In this document: positions 23,090-32,273 of the stretch, in pieces | How the letters are laid out: each line of letters begins with the position of its first letter | Numbering within the stretch: position 1 is the stretch's first letter | Source: Anaerolineales bacterium | Lineage (GTDB): Bacteria; Chloroflexota; Anaerolineae; Anaerolineales; UBA11579 | Direction: 5' to 3' | Assembly (NCBI GenBank): GCA_019637755.1 | Contig: JAHBVC010000001.1 | Coordinates: 1,206,480 to 1,270,479 of the forward strand | DNA: 64,000 nucleotides | Position numbers and translations under genes: made by a program | The notes under the pieces: model-generated | What the model saw: only the letters and a program-made list of their open reading frames with translations | What the model was told of the DNA's origin: nothing | Database searches by the model: none

Positions 23090-25087
23090 TTACTCGAACC
23101 AGAAGCGGTAGACCGCAGTCTGGCGGGTGAAGCGTGTGGTGCCCAGCACCACCAGGGTGACATCGTCGTCCCCGGCAATGTCAATCGCCAGGCGGTTATC
23201 GGCGGGCACATCGAGGATCTCAACAGTGGTGTCAGCCCCGTGGCGAATGAGCGCCAGGCGGAAGTTCTGCGGCAGCAGATTCTCCACACGGGCAAAGCCG
23301 TCGGCTACCCAGCCGCCATCACCCTGCTCAAAGTCTTCGAAGTAGTCGATCGCCGGGATGGCAATGTCATCCACCATGAAGCCTTCGCCGTTGACGGCGG
23401 CATCGGTGATGTATTCGAAGCGCAGTTGCACTTCCTGCCCGGCATAGGCGGAGAGGTCCACGCGCTCCTGGATCCAGTTGCCCGGCTCCGCGCCACCAGA
23501 AAAACCGGTATAGCCCCAGCCAAAGTTGCCGCCGGTGGGATTGCTATCGGTGCCATTGGCGGTCTGCAAAAAGTCCCAAGTGACGCCATTGGTGGAGGCG
23601 AGCAGGTAACCGTAATCCCAATCTTCTTCGATGTTGTACCAAATCGAATATTCCAGACTTAGCGGGGCGCTCACGCCGCGCAGATCGAAGCTGCGCGTCA
23701 GGGTCATGTCCGATTCGTCGCCCTTGTTGGACCAGAAGGCATACTCGCCGGAGTAGGCATCCTGCGGGATGAGTTTGGTAGAGGTGGCACCCTCAAACAC
23801 CAGGGTGCTACCGGGGCAGCTCAGGTTGATGTAATCCACGCCATATTGGTTGACATCACGGGTTTGCTTCTCCGTGGAGCAGGTGGAGACGTATTCCGTG
23901 GGATAGGTCTGCACATAGATCTGGTCACCATACTGCGGGAAGCTATAGCGGCCATCGGCAATGTTGGCATCGTCCCCCAGGTAGTTGGTGATCACCCAGT
24001 CCAGCACCACATCATCGGCCAGCACCGGGGCACCGCTGAGCCCATCCGTGGCGGCCTCAGCCCGCAAGACATTGTCCACCGAGTCGAGCCCGTTGGCCGG
24101 GTCAGCCACCAGCGCCTGGGTAGCCTCGGGGCCGAAGCGTTCGAGGAAGTAGGTGACGAAGGAGAAGGCCGCGCCGTAGTAGGGTGTGGTGTTGTCGTGA
24201 TTGGGCCAGTCATTCAACTGATGGTCAGGATTGCTGGCGTATTGGTAGATAAAGCCCGTGTGTACGTAGCCATTGAGCAGGGTAGCCAATTCCGACAGGC
24301 CTTCGTTGATCCAACTCGATTCGTTGCGATCGGTGTTCCAGTGGATCATGTGCTGGAATTCATGCGCCAGCACACCATAGGTGTACTCATCATCCAACGG
24401 GCTGTTGTCGGCGTTGATCAGGAACATCTCGTGCGCGTTGGAATCGGCGCGGGCGATGGGGTGGATCTCATCGGCGGAGGAGAAGTAGCCGGCGACATTG
24501 AAACCCATACCGGTGGTGTAGAGGATGTAGATGTGCGGATCGTTGTCGATGCCCGGGCTCCACTCGCTGCCGAAGAAATTGCGGTTGATCGGGTACATCT
24601 CATTCTCAAACGCTTTCGCCAGGCGCTCCAGATCGGCCTGATCGTAGCTGACGCCGTTCTCGATCCAGAAGTAGACCACCTCACCCGCGTAGCGCAGGGT
24701 GGCATTGTGCAAGGCACTTTCGTCCGTATCGCTGTTGGTTACCCAAAAGCTCTTTTGGTCACCCACGCGGGCCGGGCCAGCATAGGGCACCGATTCGGGG
24801 ATGTTGAGAATGCCCTGCAAACGTGTGGCAATCTCGGCCGGGTTGTTCTCGGGCACGATGGTTTGCTCCAGCACGCGCAGCGTGGCGTCACTGACCGTGG
24901 TGACGCTTTCGATGAACTGCGGCGTGGGTTGCGAGCTGCCGCCTGAGCCGTTCAGGCTGGAGGGGTAGTCCTGGCCGTTCTCCCAAAACCACAGGAAGCC
25001 CAGACCGCCGATGGCAAAACAGGCGATGCAGGCGATCAGCAGTGTGACGGCCACAATGGCGAGGATGAGGAGGGTTCGTTTATTCAT
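23090..25087 (-). CDS. secreted zinc metalloprotease with C-terminal beta-sandwich domains
   Basis: A 665-residue protein with an N-terminal signal anchor (about 6-34) and a metallopeptidase domain (about 60-400). The zinc motif is 'HEFQHMIHW' (His242, Glu243, His246), with a likely third ligand in 'NEGLSELA' (Glu262 or Glu266). After residue about 420 come one or two beta domains ('WSNKGDESDMTL', 'VQLRFEYITDAAVNGEGFMV') as in immune inhibitor A-type and related peptidases. It probably acts outside the cell. Its start overlaps the preceding O-antigen-ligase-like gene by 8 bases, so it is expressed with the glycan cluster. The exact peptidase family (M6 or M30-like) is not settled. Confidence 0.82.
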   Translation of the reverse strand: MNKRTLLILAIVAVTLLIACIACFAIGGLGFLWFWENGQDYPSSLNGSGGSSQPTPQFIESVTTVSDATLRVLEQTIVPENNPAEIATRLQGILNIPESVPYAGPARVGDQKSFWVTNSDTDESALHNATLRYAGEVVYFWIENGVSYDQADLERLAKAFENEMYPINRNFFGSEWSPGIDNDPHIYILYTTGMGFNVAGYFSSADEIHPIARADSNAHEMFLINADNSPLDDEYTYGVLAHEFQHMIHWNTDRNESSWINEGLSELATLLNGYVHTGFIYQYASNPDHQLNDWPNHDNTTPYYGAAFSFVTYFLERFGPEATQALVADPANGLDSVDNVLRAEAATDGLSGAPVLADDVVLDWVITNYLGDDANIADGRYSFPQYGDQIYVQTYPTEYVSTCSTEKQTRDVNQYGVDYINLSCPGSTLVFEGATSTKLIPQDAYSGEYAFWSNKGDESDMTLTRSFDLRGVSAPLSLEYSIWYNIEEDWDYGYLLASTNGVTWDFLQTANGTDSNPTGGNFGWGYTGFSGGAEPGNWIQERVDLSAYAGQEVQLRFEYITDAAVNGEGFMVDDIAIPAIDYFEDFEQGDGGWVADGFARVENLLPQNFRLALIRHGADTTVEILDVPADNRLAIDIAGDDDVTLVVLGTTRFTRQTAVYRFWFE

Positions 25088-26561
25088 GTAGACCTTTCAA
25101 GTGCGTGGCTTGGGAAGGAAGCATCCCAGCCAAGATGCCAAATAGTACCCACATTAGCGGGAAGGTAAATGAATCCTGGGTAAAGTTGCGCAGCAGGGTT
25201 GCCAGCCAGGCAAATAACCCTGCCACAGCCACAAAACGATAAAACCCATCTTTTGCTACCCACAGTTGGCGCACAAAGGCCAAATGGGAGAGGAAGAATA
25301 CGCTGAAGAACCAAAACCCGGGCAAGCCGGTTTCGGCCAGCAGGCGTACATGCAAATTCTTGATATTGGGGATGATGTCCGAATCCGGGCTGAGCTGACG
25401 AGCGATCTCCGGGATGGTGTAGGACCAATCCGGGAAGTGCGCAAAGAGATACAGGCCGCTGCCACCCAGCCCCACCCCGGTAAGCGGGGCCGCTTCAAAC
25501 ACCTGATAGCCCGCCACGGCGTAGGCCAGGCGCGGCCCGGCGCTGATGTCGATGACGTATTCGACGAGATTGCGCTCTTCGTTTTCGCTAGGCTCCCATA
25601 ACTTGGTGATGTAATCGTAGCTGGCCAGGAAACGGCCCGCGGCAGCCAGCACCAGCAGCGCGCCCAGCGCCAACCCCAGCCGCACGGCGATGGCCGCGGG
25701 CTGCGGCAGGCCCGAACGGCGGGTGCACTTGTGTGCAAACGGCTGGCGATACCAGCCCCAGGCGCGCCCCAGCGCACCACGGCCCGCCAGCACGGTCACC
25801 AGGCCAGCACACACCAGCGCCATCGCCAGGCCACCCCGCGAATAGGTGAGCAGCAAGACGCCCAGGCTGAGCAGCAAGAGCAGTGGCTCCAGCCAGCGCC
25901 AGCGCGTAAGGGCGCTGCGGGTGAGCACGGCGGCAAACAGCCACGGCAGATACAGGCCAACGAGTTGGTCAGCCAGCCAGGAAGGCTCATAGGCTAGGCC
26001 ACTAACACGGCGGTCAAACAGCGGGTGCTCAGACACTAGGCGCTGCAGCGCATTGACCCAACTGGTGTTGACCAGCTCGGTATGGATCGCCAGGGCCTGC
26101 ACCAGGCTCCATAGCAGCGTGAGCACCAAGCCGACATACAACCAGCGCAGCGTGAAGTGCAGCGCGGGGCGGTTGCGGTTCATCCAGAAGGTGGCGAAGA
26201 AGAAGGCCAGACCGACAGATAAGGATACCCAGCCGCGCAAGAGGCGCCCTGCCAGCCCGGCGCCGCGCAACGGCTCCGGCGCATACAGGAGGGCGATGGC
26301 GCCACTGGCGGCGGCAAACAGCAGGAAGACCAGCAGAGGGCGCAGATTGGCGGGCAGCTCCAGACGCTTCTGGCGTACCTGCCGCCACAACAACAAGGGC
26401 AACAAAATGGCCAGCGGCAGCATGGAGAAGGGCTTGATCTGCGCTGAGCCTAATGGCCCGGGGATGTAAGGGAAACTGGTGATCGGCAGGCCGACCAAGG
26501 CGATCGCCCACAACAGCTTGGTGAGGCGCGCAATGGCGCGGTCTACTGCGGGGGCCTTCAT
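25080..26561 (-). CDS. O-antigen ligase/polymerase-like membrane protein (Wzy/WaaL superfamily)
   Basis: A 493-residue protein with 10-12 membrane helices and a large periplasmic-side loop (about 310-400, 'NEERNLVEYVIDISAGPRLA'). It has the RxxxxxxW/His-rich layout of the Wzy_C family ('TGVGLGGSGLYLFAHFPDWS', 'NLHVRLLAETGLPGF'). The conserved 'NLHVRLLAETGLPG' corresponds to the H-N-x-x-L-x-x-x-x-E-x-G-L motif. It would polymerise glycan repeats or transfer them to an acceptor. It follows the Wzz-like gene with an ATGA overlap. Confidence 0.82.
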   Translation of the reverse strand: MKAPAVDRAIARLTKLLWAIALVGLPITSFPYIPGPLGSAQIKPFSMLPLAILLPLLLWRQVRQKRLELPANLRPLLVFLLFAAASGAIALLYAPEPLRGAGLAGRLLRGWVSLSVGLAFFFATFWMNRNRPALHFTLRWLYVGLVLTLLWSLVQALAIHTELVNTSWVNALQRLVSEHPLFDRRVSGLAYEPSWLADQLVGLYLPWLFAAVLTRSALTRWRWLEPLLLLLSLGVLLLTYSRGGLAMALVCAGLVTVLAGRGALGRAWGWYRQPFAHKCTRRSGLPQPAAIAVRLGLALGALLVLAAAGRFLASYDYITKLWEPSENEERNLVEYVIDISAGPRLAYAVAGYQVFEAAPLTGVGLGGSGLYLFAHFPDWSYTIPEIARQLSPDSDIIPNIKNLHVRLLAETGLPGFWFFSVFFLSHLAFVRQLWVAKDGFYRFVAVAGLFAWLATLLRNFTQDSFTFPLMWVLFGILAGMLPSQATHLKGLHE

Positions 26562-27307
26562 GCGCGGGCACGGCGCAAGCGCGCCGGGATCAGGAGCACG
26601 TACAAGGGTGCCGCCAGCGCGCCAACCAGTGAGCCAACCAGCATGTAGCTGGCGGTGCTGACCGCATGCTGCACGGGCAATTCCGCGGCCTGGCTGACGT
26701 ATAGCTCGGTATACATGGAGATGCCCTGCGTGTGCTCGGCTAAGTATTCGAGTTCGCTCATGATGGCGTACAACTCAGCGGGGTCTGGCTCGCCCTCCGC
26801 CAGCAGCGCGGCGCTCATGCGCGCCCGGGCGGCCTGCAGCTCCGGTGCGGCGCTGGCGGCGGCCTGCACGGCGCTGACGAAAGCTTGCGCCCAACTGGAG
26901 GCCAGCGCCTGGGCTACGCCCGGCTCGCTGGCGTTGGCATAAAAGTGCCAGCCGCCATCCGAGGGGTGGCTGAGGCGCAGGGCGCCGCGGCGCAACGCGT
27001 GCACGTTATAAGCCGGCACACGTTCGGCGACAACACGCAACACGCCATCAGACCAGGCCAGCTCTTCCATACGTTCCGTTTCGCGGAACAGAAAGTGGAA
27101 CAGGTCGCGCTCAGGGAAGTATTGCCAGGCTTCTTCGAGGTTTGCGTCCACCACCACGGTGGCGCGTGCTCGGTAAGCGGGCGGGAAGAGTTGATAGACG
27201 CCCCAAGCCAGCAGCGCGCCCAGCAGGGCGCCCAGCAGCCACAGGCGCCAGGCGGCCAGAATTTCGGCCAGCGGGTCAGCGGGAAGGGATGCTCGTTTTT
27301 GGGTCAT
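26558..27307 (-). CDS. Wzz-like polysaccharide chain-length protein (no kinase domain)
   Basis: A 249-residue protein with two membrane helices (about 18-38 and 220-242) enclosing an external coiled-coil domain. The N-terminal 'ILAAWRLWLLGALLGALLAW' then 'YQLFPPAYRARATVVVDA' matches Wzz/Wzc N-terminal regions. There is no Walker A or tyrosine cluster, so no BY-kinase. It probably sets chain length for the neighbouring Wzy-like protein. Coupled to that gene by ATGA. Confidence 0.78.
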   Translation of the reverse strand: MTQKRASLPADPLAEILAAWRLWLLGALLGALLAWGVYQLFPPAYRARATVVVDANLEEAWQYFPERDLFHFLFRETERMEELAWSDGVLRVVAERVPAYNVHALRRGALRLSHPSDGGWHFYANASEPGVAQALASSWAQAFVSAVQAAASAAPELQAARARMSAALLAEGEPDPAELYAIMSELEYLAEHTQGISMYTELYVSQAAELPVQHAVSTASYMLVGSLVGALAAPLYVLLIPARLRRARA

Positions 27308-27313
27308 AGATGA

Positions 27314-28084
27314 TTAGTCAGCAAGGCCCGCCTGGCGTTGGCGGCGGGCGCGGATCAGAGGAAATAATAGCTTACGCAGCCAGTATTTGAGGCGCATCGC
27401 CGAGAGGTAGCTGCCGCCCTGGCGCTGGTGCACGCGCAGCATATCCTCCCAGGCGCGCATGTCGTTCTGCAGGGTCTTGGAATCGGCGTGCAGGCGGAAC
27501 TGCGCCCACAGCCGCGGCAAGTAGTGCAACTGGCTCACCTTGGCGATATGCACCCATAGGTCGTAATCCATGGCAAATTGCAAGCCCGCATCCAGCGGGC
27601 GCCACAGATCCGCGCGCCACACGGTGGCCTGCTGCGGAATGTGCACGTAGCCGCGCAGCATGCGCGCATAGTCTGTTTGGGCGGCAGGGAAGCGGCCACG
27701 TGGGCGGCCCTGCGCGTCGATGAATTCGGTGTCGCCATACACCAAGCCCACCGCAGGGTGCTGCTCCAAAAACTCCACCGCTTCACGGATGGCGTGCGGC
27801 AGCAAAATATCATCGGCATTGATCCAGGCCTGGTGCATGCCGCGGGCGCGGGCGAAACCTTTGTTGATCGCATCTGCCTGGCCGGCATCAGGCTCTGACA
27901 CCCACCAGTCCAGCTTGGCTGCGTATCTCTTGATGATGTCTACGCTGCCGTCAGTAGAACCGCCATCCACAATGATGTACTGGATGTTGGCATACTCCTG
28001 CGCCAGCACGGATTCAATTGTGCGCTCCAGGTATTGCGCCTGGTTGTACGAGGGTGTGACGATGGTGACGAGTGGTTGGGCCAA
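27314..28084 (-). CDS. family 2 glycosyltransferase
   Basis: A 256-residue GT-A enzyme: 'VTIVTPSYNQAQYLERTIES' (about 6-25), 'IIVDGGSTDGSVDIIKRY' and the DxD-type 'INADDILLP' (about 90-98). It is closely similar to the next upstream gene over the first 110 residues, so the pair probably arose by tandem duplication. Adds a sugar to the lipid-linked glycan at the cytoplasmic face; donor and acceptor unknown. Confidence 0.88.
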   Translation of the reverse strand: MAQPLVTIVTPSYNQAQYLERTIESVLAQEYANIQYIIVDGGSTDGSVDIIKRYAAKLDWWVSEPDAGQADAINKGFARARGMHQAWINADDILLPHAIREAVEFLEQHPAVGLVYGDTEFIDAQGRPRGRFPAAQTDYARMLRGYVHIPQQATVWRADLWRPLDAGLQFAMDYDLWVHIAKVSQLHYLPRLWAQFRLHADSKTLQNDMRAWEDMLRVHQRQGGSYLSAMRLKYWLRKLLFPLIRARRQRQAGLAD

Positions 28085-28085
28085 C

Positions 28086-29006
28086 TCAATACTCCCGGCG
28101 TTGCAGCCAACGGCGCAAACCGCCCAACCCCAGCAGGCTGAGCAGCGCGAAGAGGATACGCGGCAGGTGGCGCAGCAAGCGCTGCGGCTGCAAGCTGGCT
28201 ACGCGCCCATAGGCGCGCAGGGCCGCTGCCGGCTGGCCACCATCCAGCAGGTAGCGTGCATCGAAAAGATGGGCGCCCGCCAGCACCTGGCGGTGGTGCG
28301 CGGCGATCAGCTTACGCATGGCCGGCTGCGTGCCGGCCCAGGCGAGGATACGCATCGCCTCGCGGCCGAAGCCGGCCGCCTCGCCCACGTTTTTGGCGCT
28401 GGCGTGGTGGCGGGCGGCGGCCCACACCCGCGGCACATACACCGCCGGGGCGAGCTGGAACATACGCAACCACAGCTGGTGATCCAGCAGGTAGCGGTAC
28501 TCAGCATCCAGCACGCCGGCCTGCTGTAGCACGGCGCGGCGCATGAACACGGTAGGCTGGCCGATAATCTCGAATGAAAGTAGATCCAGTAAAGAAAACT
28601 GGCGATAGTGGATGGTGTTGAAGACGCGACCGGTGCGGTCGACCGAATCAAGATCGGCATAGACTAGCCCGGCGTCAGGCTGCTGGTGTAGCGTAGACAC
28701 GGCTTGCTGGATGGCTCCGGGGCGATAGAGGTCATCCGAATTGAGCCAGGCCACGATCTCGCCGTTGGCGCGCGCCAAGCCCTTGTTGATCGCATCGGCC
28801 TGGCCAGCATCAGGCTCGGATACCCACCAAGCGAGCTTATCGGCATATTTTTTGATGATCTCAACGCTGCCATCCGTCGAGCCCCCATCCACCACAATGT
28901 ATTCGAGGTTGGGATAGCCCTGGGCGAACACGGAGCGCAGCGTATCTTCCAGAAAGGCGGCCTGGTTATAGGACGGCGTGATGATCGATACCAGTGGTGG
29001 CTGCAT
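28086..29006 (-). CDS. family 2 glycosyltransferase
   Basis: A 306-residue GT-A enzyme: 'SIITPSYNQAAFLEDTLRSV', 'IVVDGGSTDGSVEIIKKYAD' and 'WLNSDDLYRPGAI'. It is a paralogue of the downstream gene but has a longer C-terminal helical tail (about 250-306) ending in basic residues that may associate with the membrane. ATG at 29006 was taken as start; GTG codons at 29018 and 29015 are in-frame alternatives. Confidence 0.88.
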   Translation of the reverse strand: MQPPLVSIITPSYNQAAFLEDTLRSVFAQGYPNLEYIVVDGGSTDGSVEIIKKYADKLAWWVSEPDAGQADAINKGLARANGEIVAWLNSDDLYRPGAIQQAVSTLHQQPDAGLVYADLDSVDRTGRVFNTIHYRQFSLLDLLSFEIIGQPTVFMRRAVLQQAGVLDAEYRYLLDHQLWLRMFQLAPAVYVPRVWAAARHHASAKNVGEAAGFGREAMRILAWAGTQPAMRKLIAAHHRQVLAGAHLFDARYLLDGGQPAAALRAYGRVASLQPQRLLRHLPRILFALLSLLGLGGLRRWLQRREY

Positions 29007-29035
29007 GCTAACCACCACTGGGAGCTTTCGCAGAG

Positions 29036-29848
29036 TTAGAACAGCGAAGCATAGTCAACCTTAGGGAAGACGGTGAGCTTACCGCCGATGGTGGCGTCCA
29101 GCACCTGGCGGCCGTCGGCTTCGTAGGCCTGGCGCGCCATGGCGTACGAGATTTCAGAGGTGTCCAGGTCGGGCAACTGCCAGCGGAACCCGGCGCCGAA
29201 GTAGCCCGCATTGAAATGATCTTTGTCTTCGCCTTGGGAAACCACCGTCGTGTTGGGGGAGCCCTTGGCGCTGAAGTTGTGATCTACGCCAATCAGGATC
29301 ACGGTTTCAAAGCCCATGTAGTAGGCCAACTGCAAACTAACGTAGGTGACCGTGGCGCCTTCCCATATACGGCGGCGCGCATCGGTGGCGAAGGTTGGCC
29401 CGTCATAGGTGCTGTGCAGGAACATGGTGTGCTGGTCTGGCTCAATAAAGCGGCGCGAGCGCCACGAGAGGAACTTGGGCATCTGCAATGCCTGAATTTC
29501 AGGCACGGTTTGTTCGATGACCAAGTCATTGACGCATACAAAGTAGCTAGTGGCAAAACCCCACTCTGGAAAGGCCAGATAAACGCGGTTCATGCCAAAG
29601 GTGAGCTCATCTTTGAGCTTGCTGACATCTGTGGTGCGCAGACTAGGCCCATTGCCGAGGATAAAAGCGCGTTTGCCGCGCTGGCTGTCTTTGAGGGCCG
29701 CCAAACGGGCCATGCTCTCGCGGCGCCAGGGATGCAAGTACGCGGCCGGCCACGCTGCGGCATGGCGCATGGCCAATAGGCCGGCGCTACCCGCCTGCCA
29801 CAGCGGCTGCGGAGTCAGTTGTTTGATGCGCTGTTTGAGGGAGCTCAT
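29036..29848 (-). CDS. DUF115/MptE-like protein, probable glycan transferase
   Basis: A 270-residue protein. 'KRAFILGNGPSLRTTDVSKL' (about 58-77) and 'LTFGMNRVYLAFPEWGF' are the signature of the DUF115/Maf/CST-like Rossmann superfamily. These are frequently found in nonulosonate and flagellin glycosylation loci and include transferases of sialic-acid-like sugars. 'VILIGVDHNFSAKG' (about 185-198) is the second conserved block. Location in a NeuB/NeuA cluster supports transfer of a nonulosonate. The exact activity is not determinable here. Confidence 0.75.
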   Translation of the reverse strand: MSSLKQRIKQLTPQPLWQAGSAGLLAMRHAAAWPAAYLHPWRRESMARLAALKDSQRGKRAFILGNGPSLRTTDVSKLKDELTFGMNRVYLAFPEWGFATSYFVCVNDLVIEQTVPEIQALQMPKFLSWRSRRFIEPDQHTMFLHSTYDGPTFATDARRRIWEGATVTYVSLQLAYYMGFETVILIGVDHNFSAKGSPNTTVVSQGEDKDHFNAGYFGAGFRWQLPDLDTSEISYAMARQAYEADGRQVLDATIGGKLTVFPKVDYASLF

Positions 29849-30606
29849 TCTGTGCTGAGGCGCGCCAACGCGCCGCCATCCACCACCAGAGATTGCCCCG
29901 TGATATAGCCTGAGGCTTCGCCATCCCCCAGGAAATAGATGCTGCGCGCAATCTCGTGCGGCGTGGCCAGGCGCTTCAGCACCACCTTGCTGGCCAGGTC
30001 ATCCTTGCGATGCTGCACACCCTCGCCCTGCACATGGCCGCGGCTGAGCCCAGCTTGCAGCATAGGCGTATCGGTAGCGCCGGGCAGGATGGCATTGGCG
30101 CGCACACCGTCCTTGGCGAACTCGATCGCCATGGCACGCGTCAGCGCCAGCAAACCGCCTTTGGAGCTGGCATAGGCGCCAATATCCGCGGAGGTGGCGA
30201 GTGCGTGCACTGAGCTGACGTTGACCACCGCCCCCTGGGCTGCAGCCAACGCGGCATACAAGCCGCGCGCCAGCAGGAAGGGTGCGCGCAGGTTGATGGC
30301 ATGCACGCGGTCCCACTCGTCTACGCTGGTGTCCTGCAGGGACTTGGCTACTTGCAGTGCGGCGTTATTGACCAGCACATGCAGCTGGCCGCCCAGTTGC
30401 TGGGTGAGCTCATCCACAACGGCATCCACTTCGCCAGCGGCGGCGAGGTCAGCTTGAATAAAGGTCACACCGTCTGGCAAAGGAGATTCAGGCTGAGCCT
30501 GGTCTATAGCCCAGACGCGGTAGCCCTGCTGGTGGTAAAGCTCTACACAGGCGCGGCCGATACCGCCTGCAGCCCCAGTGATTACGACGTTACGAGTGCT
30601 TGCCAT
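29845..30606 (-). CDS. SDR family NAD(P)-dependent oxidoreductase
   Basis: A 253-residue classical SDR: TGxxxGxG as 'TGAAGGIG' (10-17), 'NNAA', the catalytic Ser in 'VNVSSVHAL', YxxxK as 'YASSK' (about 149-153) and the C-terminal 'SGYITGQSLVVDGG'. It probably oxidises or reduces a hydroxyl on a sugar or sugar acid. It is coupled to the DUF115 gene (ATGA), and a dehydrogenase and a cytidylyltransferase gene lie upstream. Those three may handle one sugar (inference). Confidence 0.88.
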   Translation of the reverse strand: MASTRNVVITGAAGGIGRACVELYHQQGYRVWAIDQAQPESPLPDGVTFIQADLAAAGEVDAVVDELTQQLGGQLHVLVNNAALQVAKSLQDTSVDEWDRVHAINLRAPFLLARGLYAALAAAQGAVVNVSSVHALATSADIGAYASSKGGLLALTRAMAIEFAKDGVRANAILPGATDTPMLQAGLSRGHVQGEGVQHRKDDLASKVVLKRLATPHEIARSIYFLGDGEASGYITGQSLVVDGGALARLSTE

Positions 30607-30615
30607 AGCGTGATT

Positions 30616-31593
30616 TTAGCGGGGCGGATAGTCTGCCGGGTCTAAATCAGCGGCGGGAATTCCCAGCCCATCTAGGAGATTGCGAATGGTATTCCAGTGC
30701 ACGCGTTCCCAGGAGAAGGGGCTGGCGTTGGAGTTATGCGGGGCGAGGAGCACATTGTCCATTGTGCGCAGCGGGCTGTCAGCGGGCAGCGGTTCATACT
30801 CGAAGACATCCAGCATGGCGCCGGCCAGCCTGCCCGCCTGCAGGGCCGCCACGAGGGCCGGCTCATCCACCAGCGGGCCGCGCGCGGTGTTGATCACCAC
30901 GGCATGCGGCTGCAGTTGAGCAATCGTCTCAGCGTTGAGGATGTGATAGCTGGTGGGGTTGAGATCAGCATTCAAGCTGACAAAATCAGCTTGGGCCAGC
31001 AGTTCCTCCAGCGAGACCATGTCTACACCGGTCTCTGCCAGGAAGCTGGCGGGCACCTCGGCAGTATCGTAGCCCAGCAGGCGCATGCCGAAGCCACGCG
31101 CACGGCGGATGACGGCTTTGCCGATGCGCCCGACGCCGATGACGCCCAGTGTGCACTCGAACAGCGAGCGGCCGGGCAGCTTGCGCCATTCGCCGGCCTT
31201 GATGGCCTTGTCTAGCCAGGGGGTCTGGCGCGCAAAGCTGAGCACACCAGCCATCACTGAATCGGCCACCGGGTCGGTGAAGGCATCCGGTGTGTTGCGG
31301 ATCTGGATACCCAGTTCGGCCGCGGCCACCCGGTCGAGCGAATCAATGCCGGTGCCCCACTTGGAGATCACTTTCAGACGCGGGGCGCAGGCGGCCAGTA
31401 CCTCGGCGGTGTAGCGGTCATCGCCGCACACCGCGCCATCAAACTGGCCGGCGTACAGCAGAATCTGCTCGGCTTCCATGCGCTCTTCAACCTCGGGCAC
31501 GATGAGCTCCAGGCCGTACTTGGCGAAGACGGGGCGAAAGCGCTCCACGGTGGGGAGCATGTAGGGGGCGGAAAGCAAAATGGTTTTGGTCAT
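30616..31593 (-). CDS. D-isomer-specific 2-hydroxyacid dehydrogenase (SerA-like)
   Basis: A 325-residue protein. Rossmann motif 'GVIGVGRIGKAVIRRARGFG' (about 145-164), catalytic Arg in 'NTARGPLVDEPA' (about 233-244) and catalytic His in 'APHNSNASPFS' (about 285-295) are all present. It interconverts a 2-hydroxy and a 2-oxo acid with NAD(H). In a nonulosonate cluster a sugar-acid substrate is likely; a serine-pathway role cannot be excluded but the neighbours argue against it. Overlaps the cytidylyltransferase gene by 4 bases. Confidence 0.85.
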   Translation of the reverse strand: MTKTILLSAPYMLPTVERFRPVFAKYGLELIVPEVEERMEAEQILLYAGQFDGAVCGDDRYTAEVLAACAPRLKVISKWGTGIDSLDRVAAAELGIQIRNTPDAFTDPVADSVMAGVLSFARQTPWLDKAIKAGEWRKLPGRSLFECTLGVIGVGRIGKAVIRRARGFGMRLLGYDTAEVPASFLAETGVDMVSLEELLAQADFVSLNADLNPTSYHILNAETIAQLQPHAVVINTARGPLVDEPALVAALQAGRLAGAMLDVFEYEPLPADSPLRTMDNVLLAPHNSNASPFSWERVHWNTIRNLLDGLGIPAADLDPADYPPR

Positions 31594-32270
31594 GACGTCT
31601 TTTGTCTCTGTTGCATCAAAAAGTCAGCAATTTGGAAATCCAGCTCTTCGTCAATATCCCAGGCTTCATTGCGCGGGATGGGGAACATCAGCGGGGCTGC
31701 GCCAATGCGGTGGCCGTGCTCGGCCAGGCTGGCGCGGCTGAAGATGTAGATGCACGAATTCTCTTCGTAGATGGGCGGCAGGTCTTGCGTACGCAGCAGC
31801 TCTTTAGGATTGTGATTGACCGCCTTGCCATCGGCATCGTAGAAACGCGTCTGCAAACCGGTGACACTGAACAGTGAGTCTACGCCCGGCAAGGCTTTCA
31901 CGAAAGCATCTATGGCGCGGTCGATCGTCTCGGCGCGTAGCAGCGGATTGGTGCTGTGGGTCTGCAAGTAATACTCGGCAGGAATCTGGGCCGTGTCATG
32001 CAACAAAATTTCGTTCATGGGCACTTCGCCAGCGCGCAGATGTTCCGGGCGCTCGATAACGCGTACCGCGGGGAAATACTCGGCCAGCCCAGCTTTAATG
32101 CTGGGGCTGTCCGTATCCACGGCGATCTCGGCAATGCCAGTGCAAGCTTGCAGTGCGTGCAGGATGTGATGGAAGAGCGGCGCGCCAGCCAGCGTGCGGT
32201 AGTTCTTACCGGGCACGCGCTCAGACTGGTCACGCATGGGAACGAGGGCAACGATTCGGGGTGTGCTCAT
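31590..32270 (-). CDS. acylneuraminate cytidylyltransferase-like protein
   Basis: A 226-residue NeuA/KdsB-type nucleotidyltransferase. The N-terminal CTP-binding loop reads 'VALVPMRDQSERVPGKNYR' (about 6-24), a variant of IPARGGSKRIPxKN; 'HSTNPLLRAETIDRAI' and the C-terminal acidic 'NEAWDIDEELDFQIAD' are family-typical. It would make a CMP-activated sugar acid. It differs clearly from the HAD-fused enzyme at 39743 and the SpsF-like one at 47078, suggesting separate substrates. Confidence 0.85.
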   Translation of the reverse strand: MSTPRIVALVPMRDQSERVPGKNYRTLAGAPLFHHILHALQACTGIAEIAVDTDSPSIKAGLAEYFPAVRVIERPEHLRAGEVPMNEILLHDTAQIPAEYYLQTHSTNPLLRAETIDRAIDAFVKALPGVDSLFSVTGLQTRFYDADGKAVNHNPKELLRTQDLPPIYEENSCIYIFSRASLAEHGHRIGAAPLMFPIPRNEAWDIDEELDFQIADFLMQQRQKTS

Positions 32271-32273
32271 AGG

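Noticed and set aside
23846-24946. Long plus-strand open frame (366 codons) inside the metalloprotease gene
   Set aside because: Val/Gly-rich shadow frame; the opposite strand has the HExxH motif, a signal peptide and beta domains.
30616-31593. Phosphoglycerate dehydrogenase of serine synthesis (serA)
   Set aside because: Catalytic residues fit, but there is no regulatory ACT domain and the gene is translationally coupled to a NeuA-like gene in a glycan operon.
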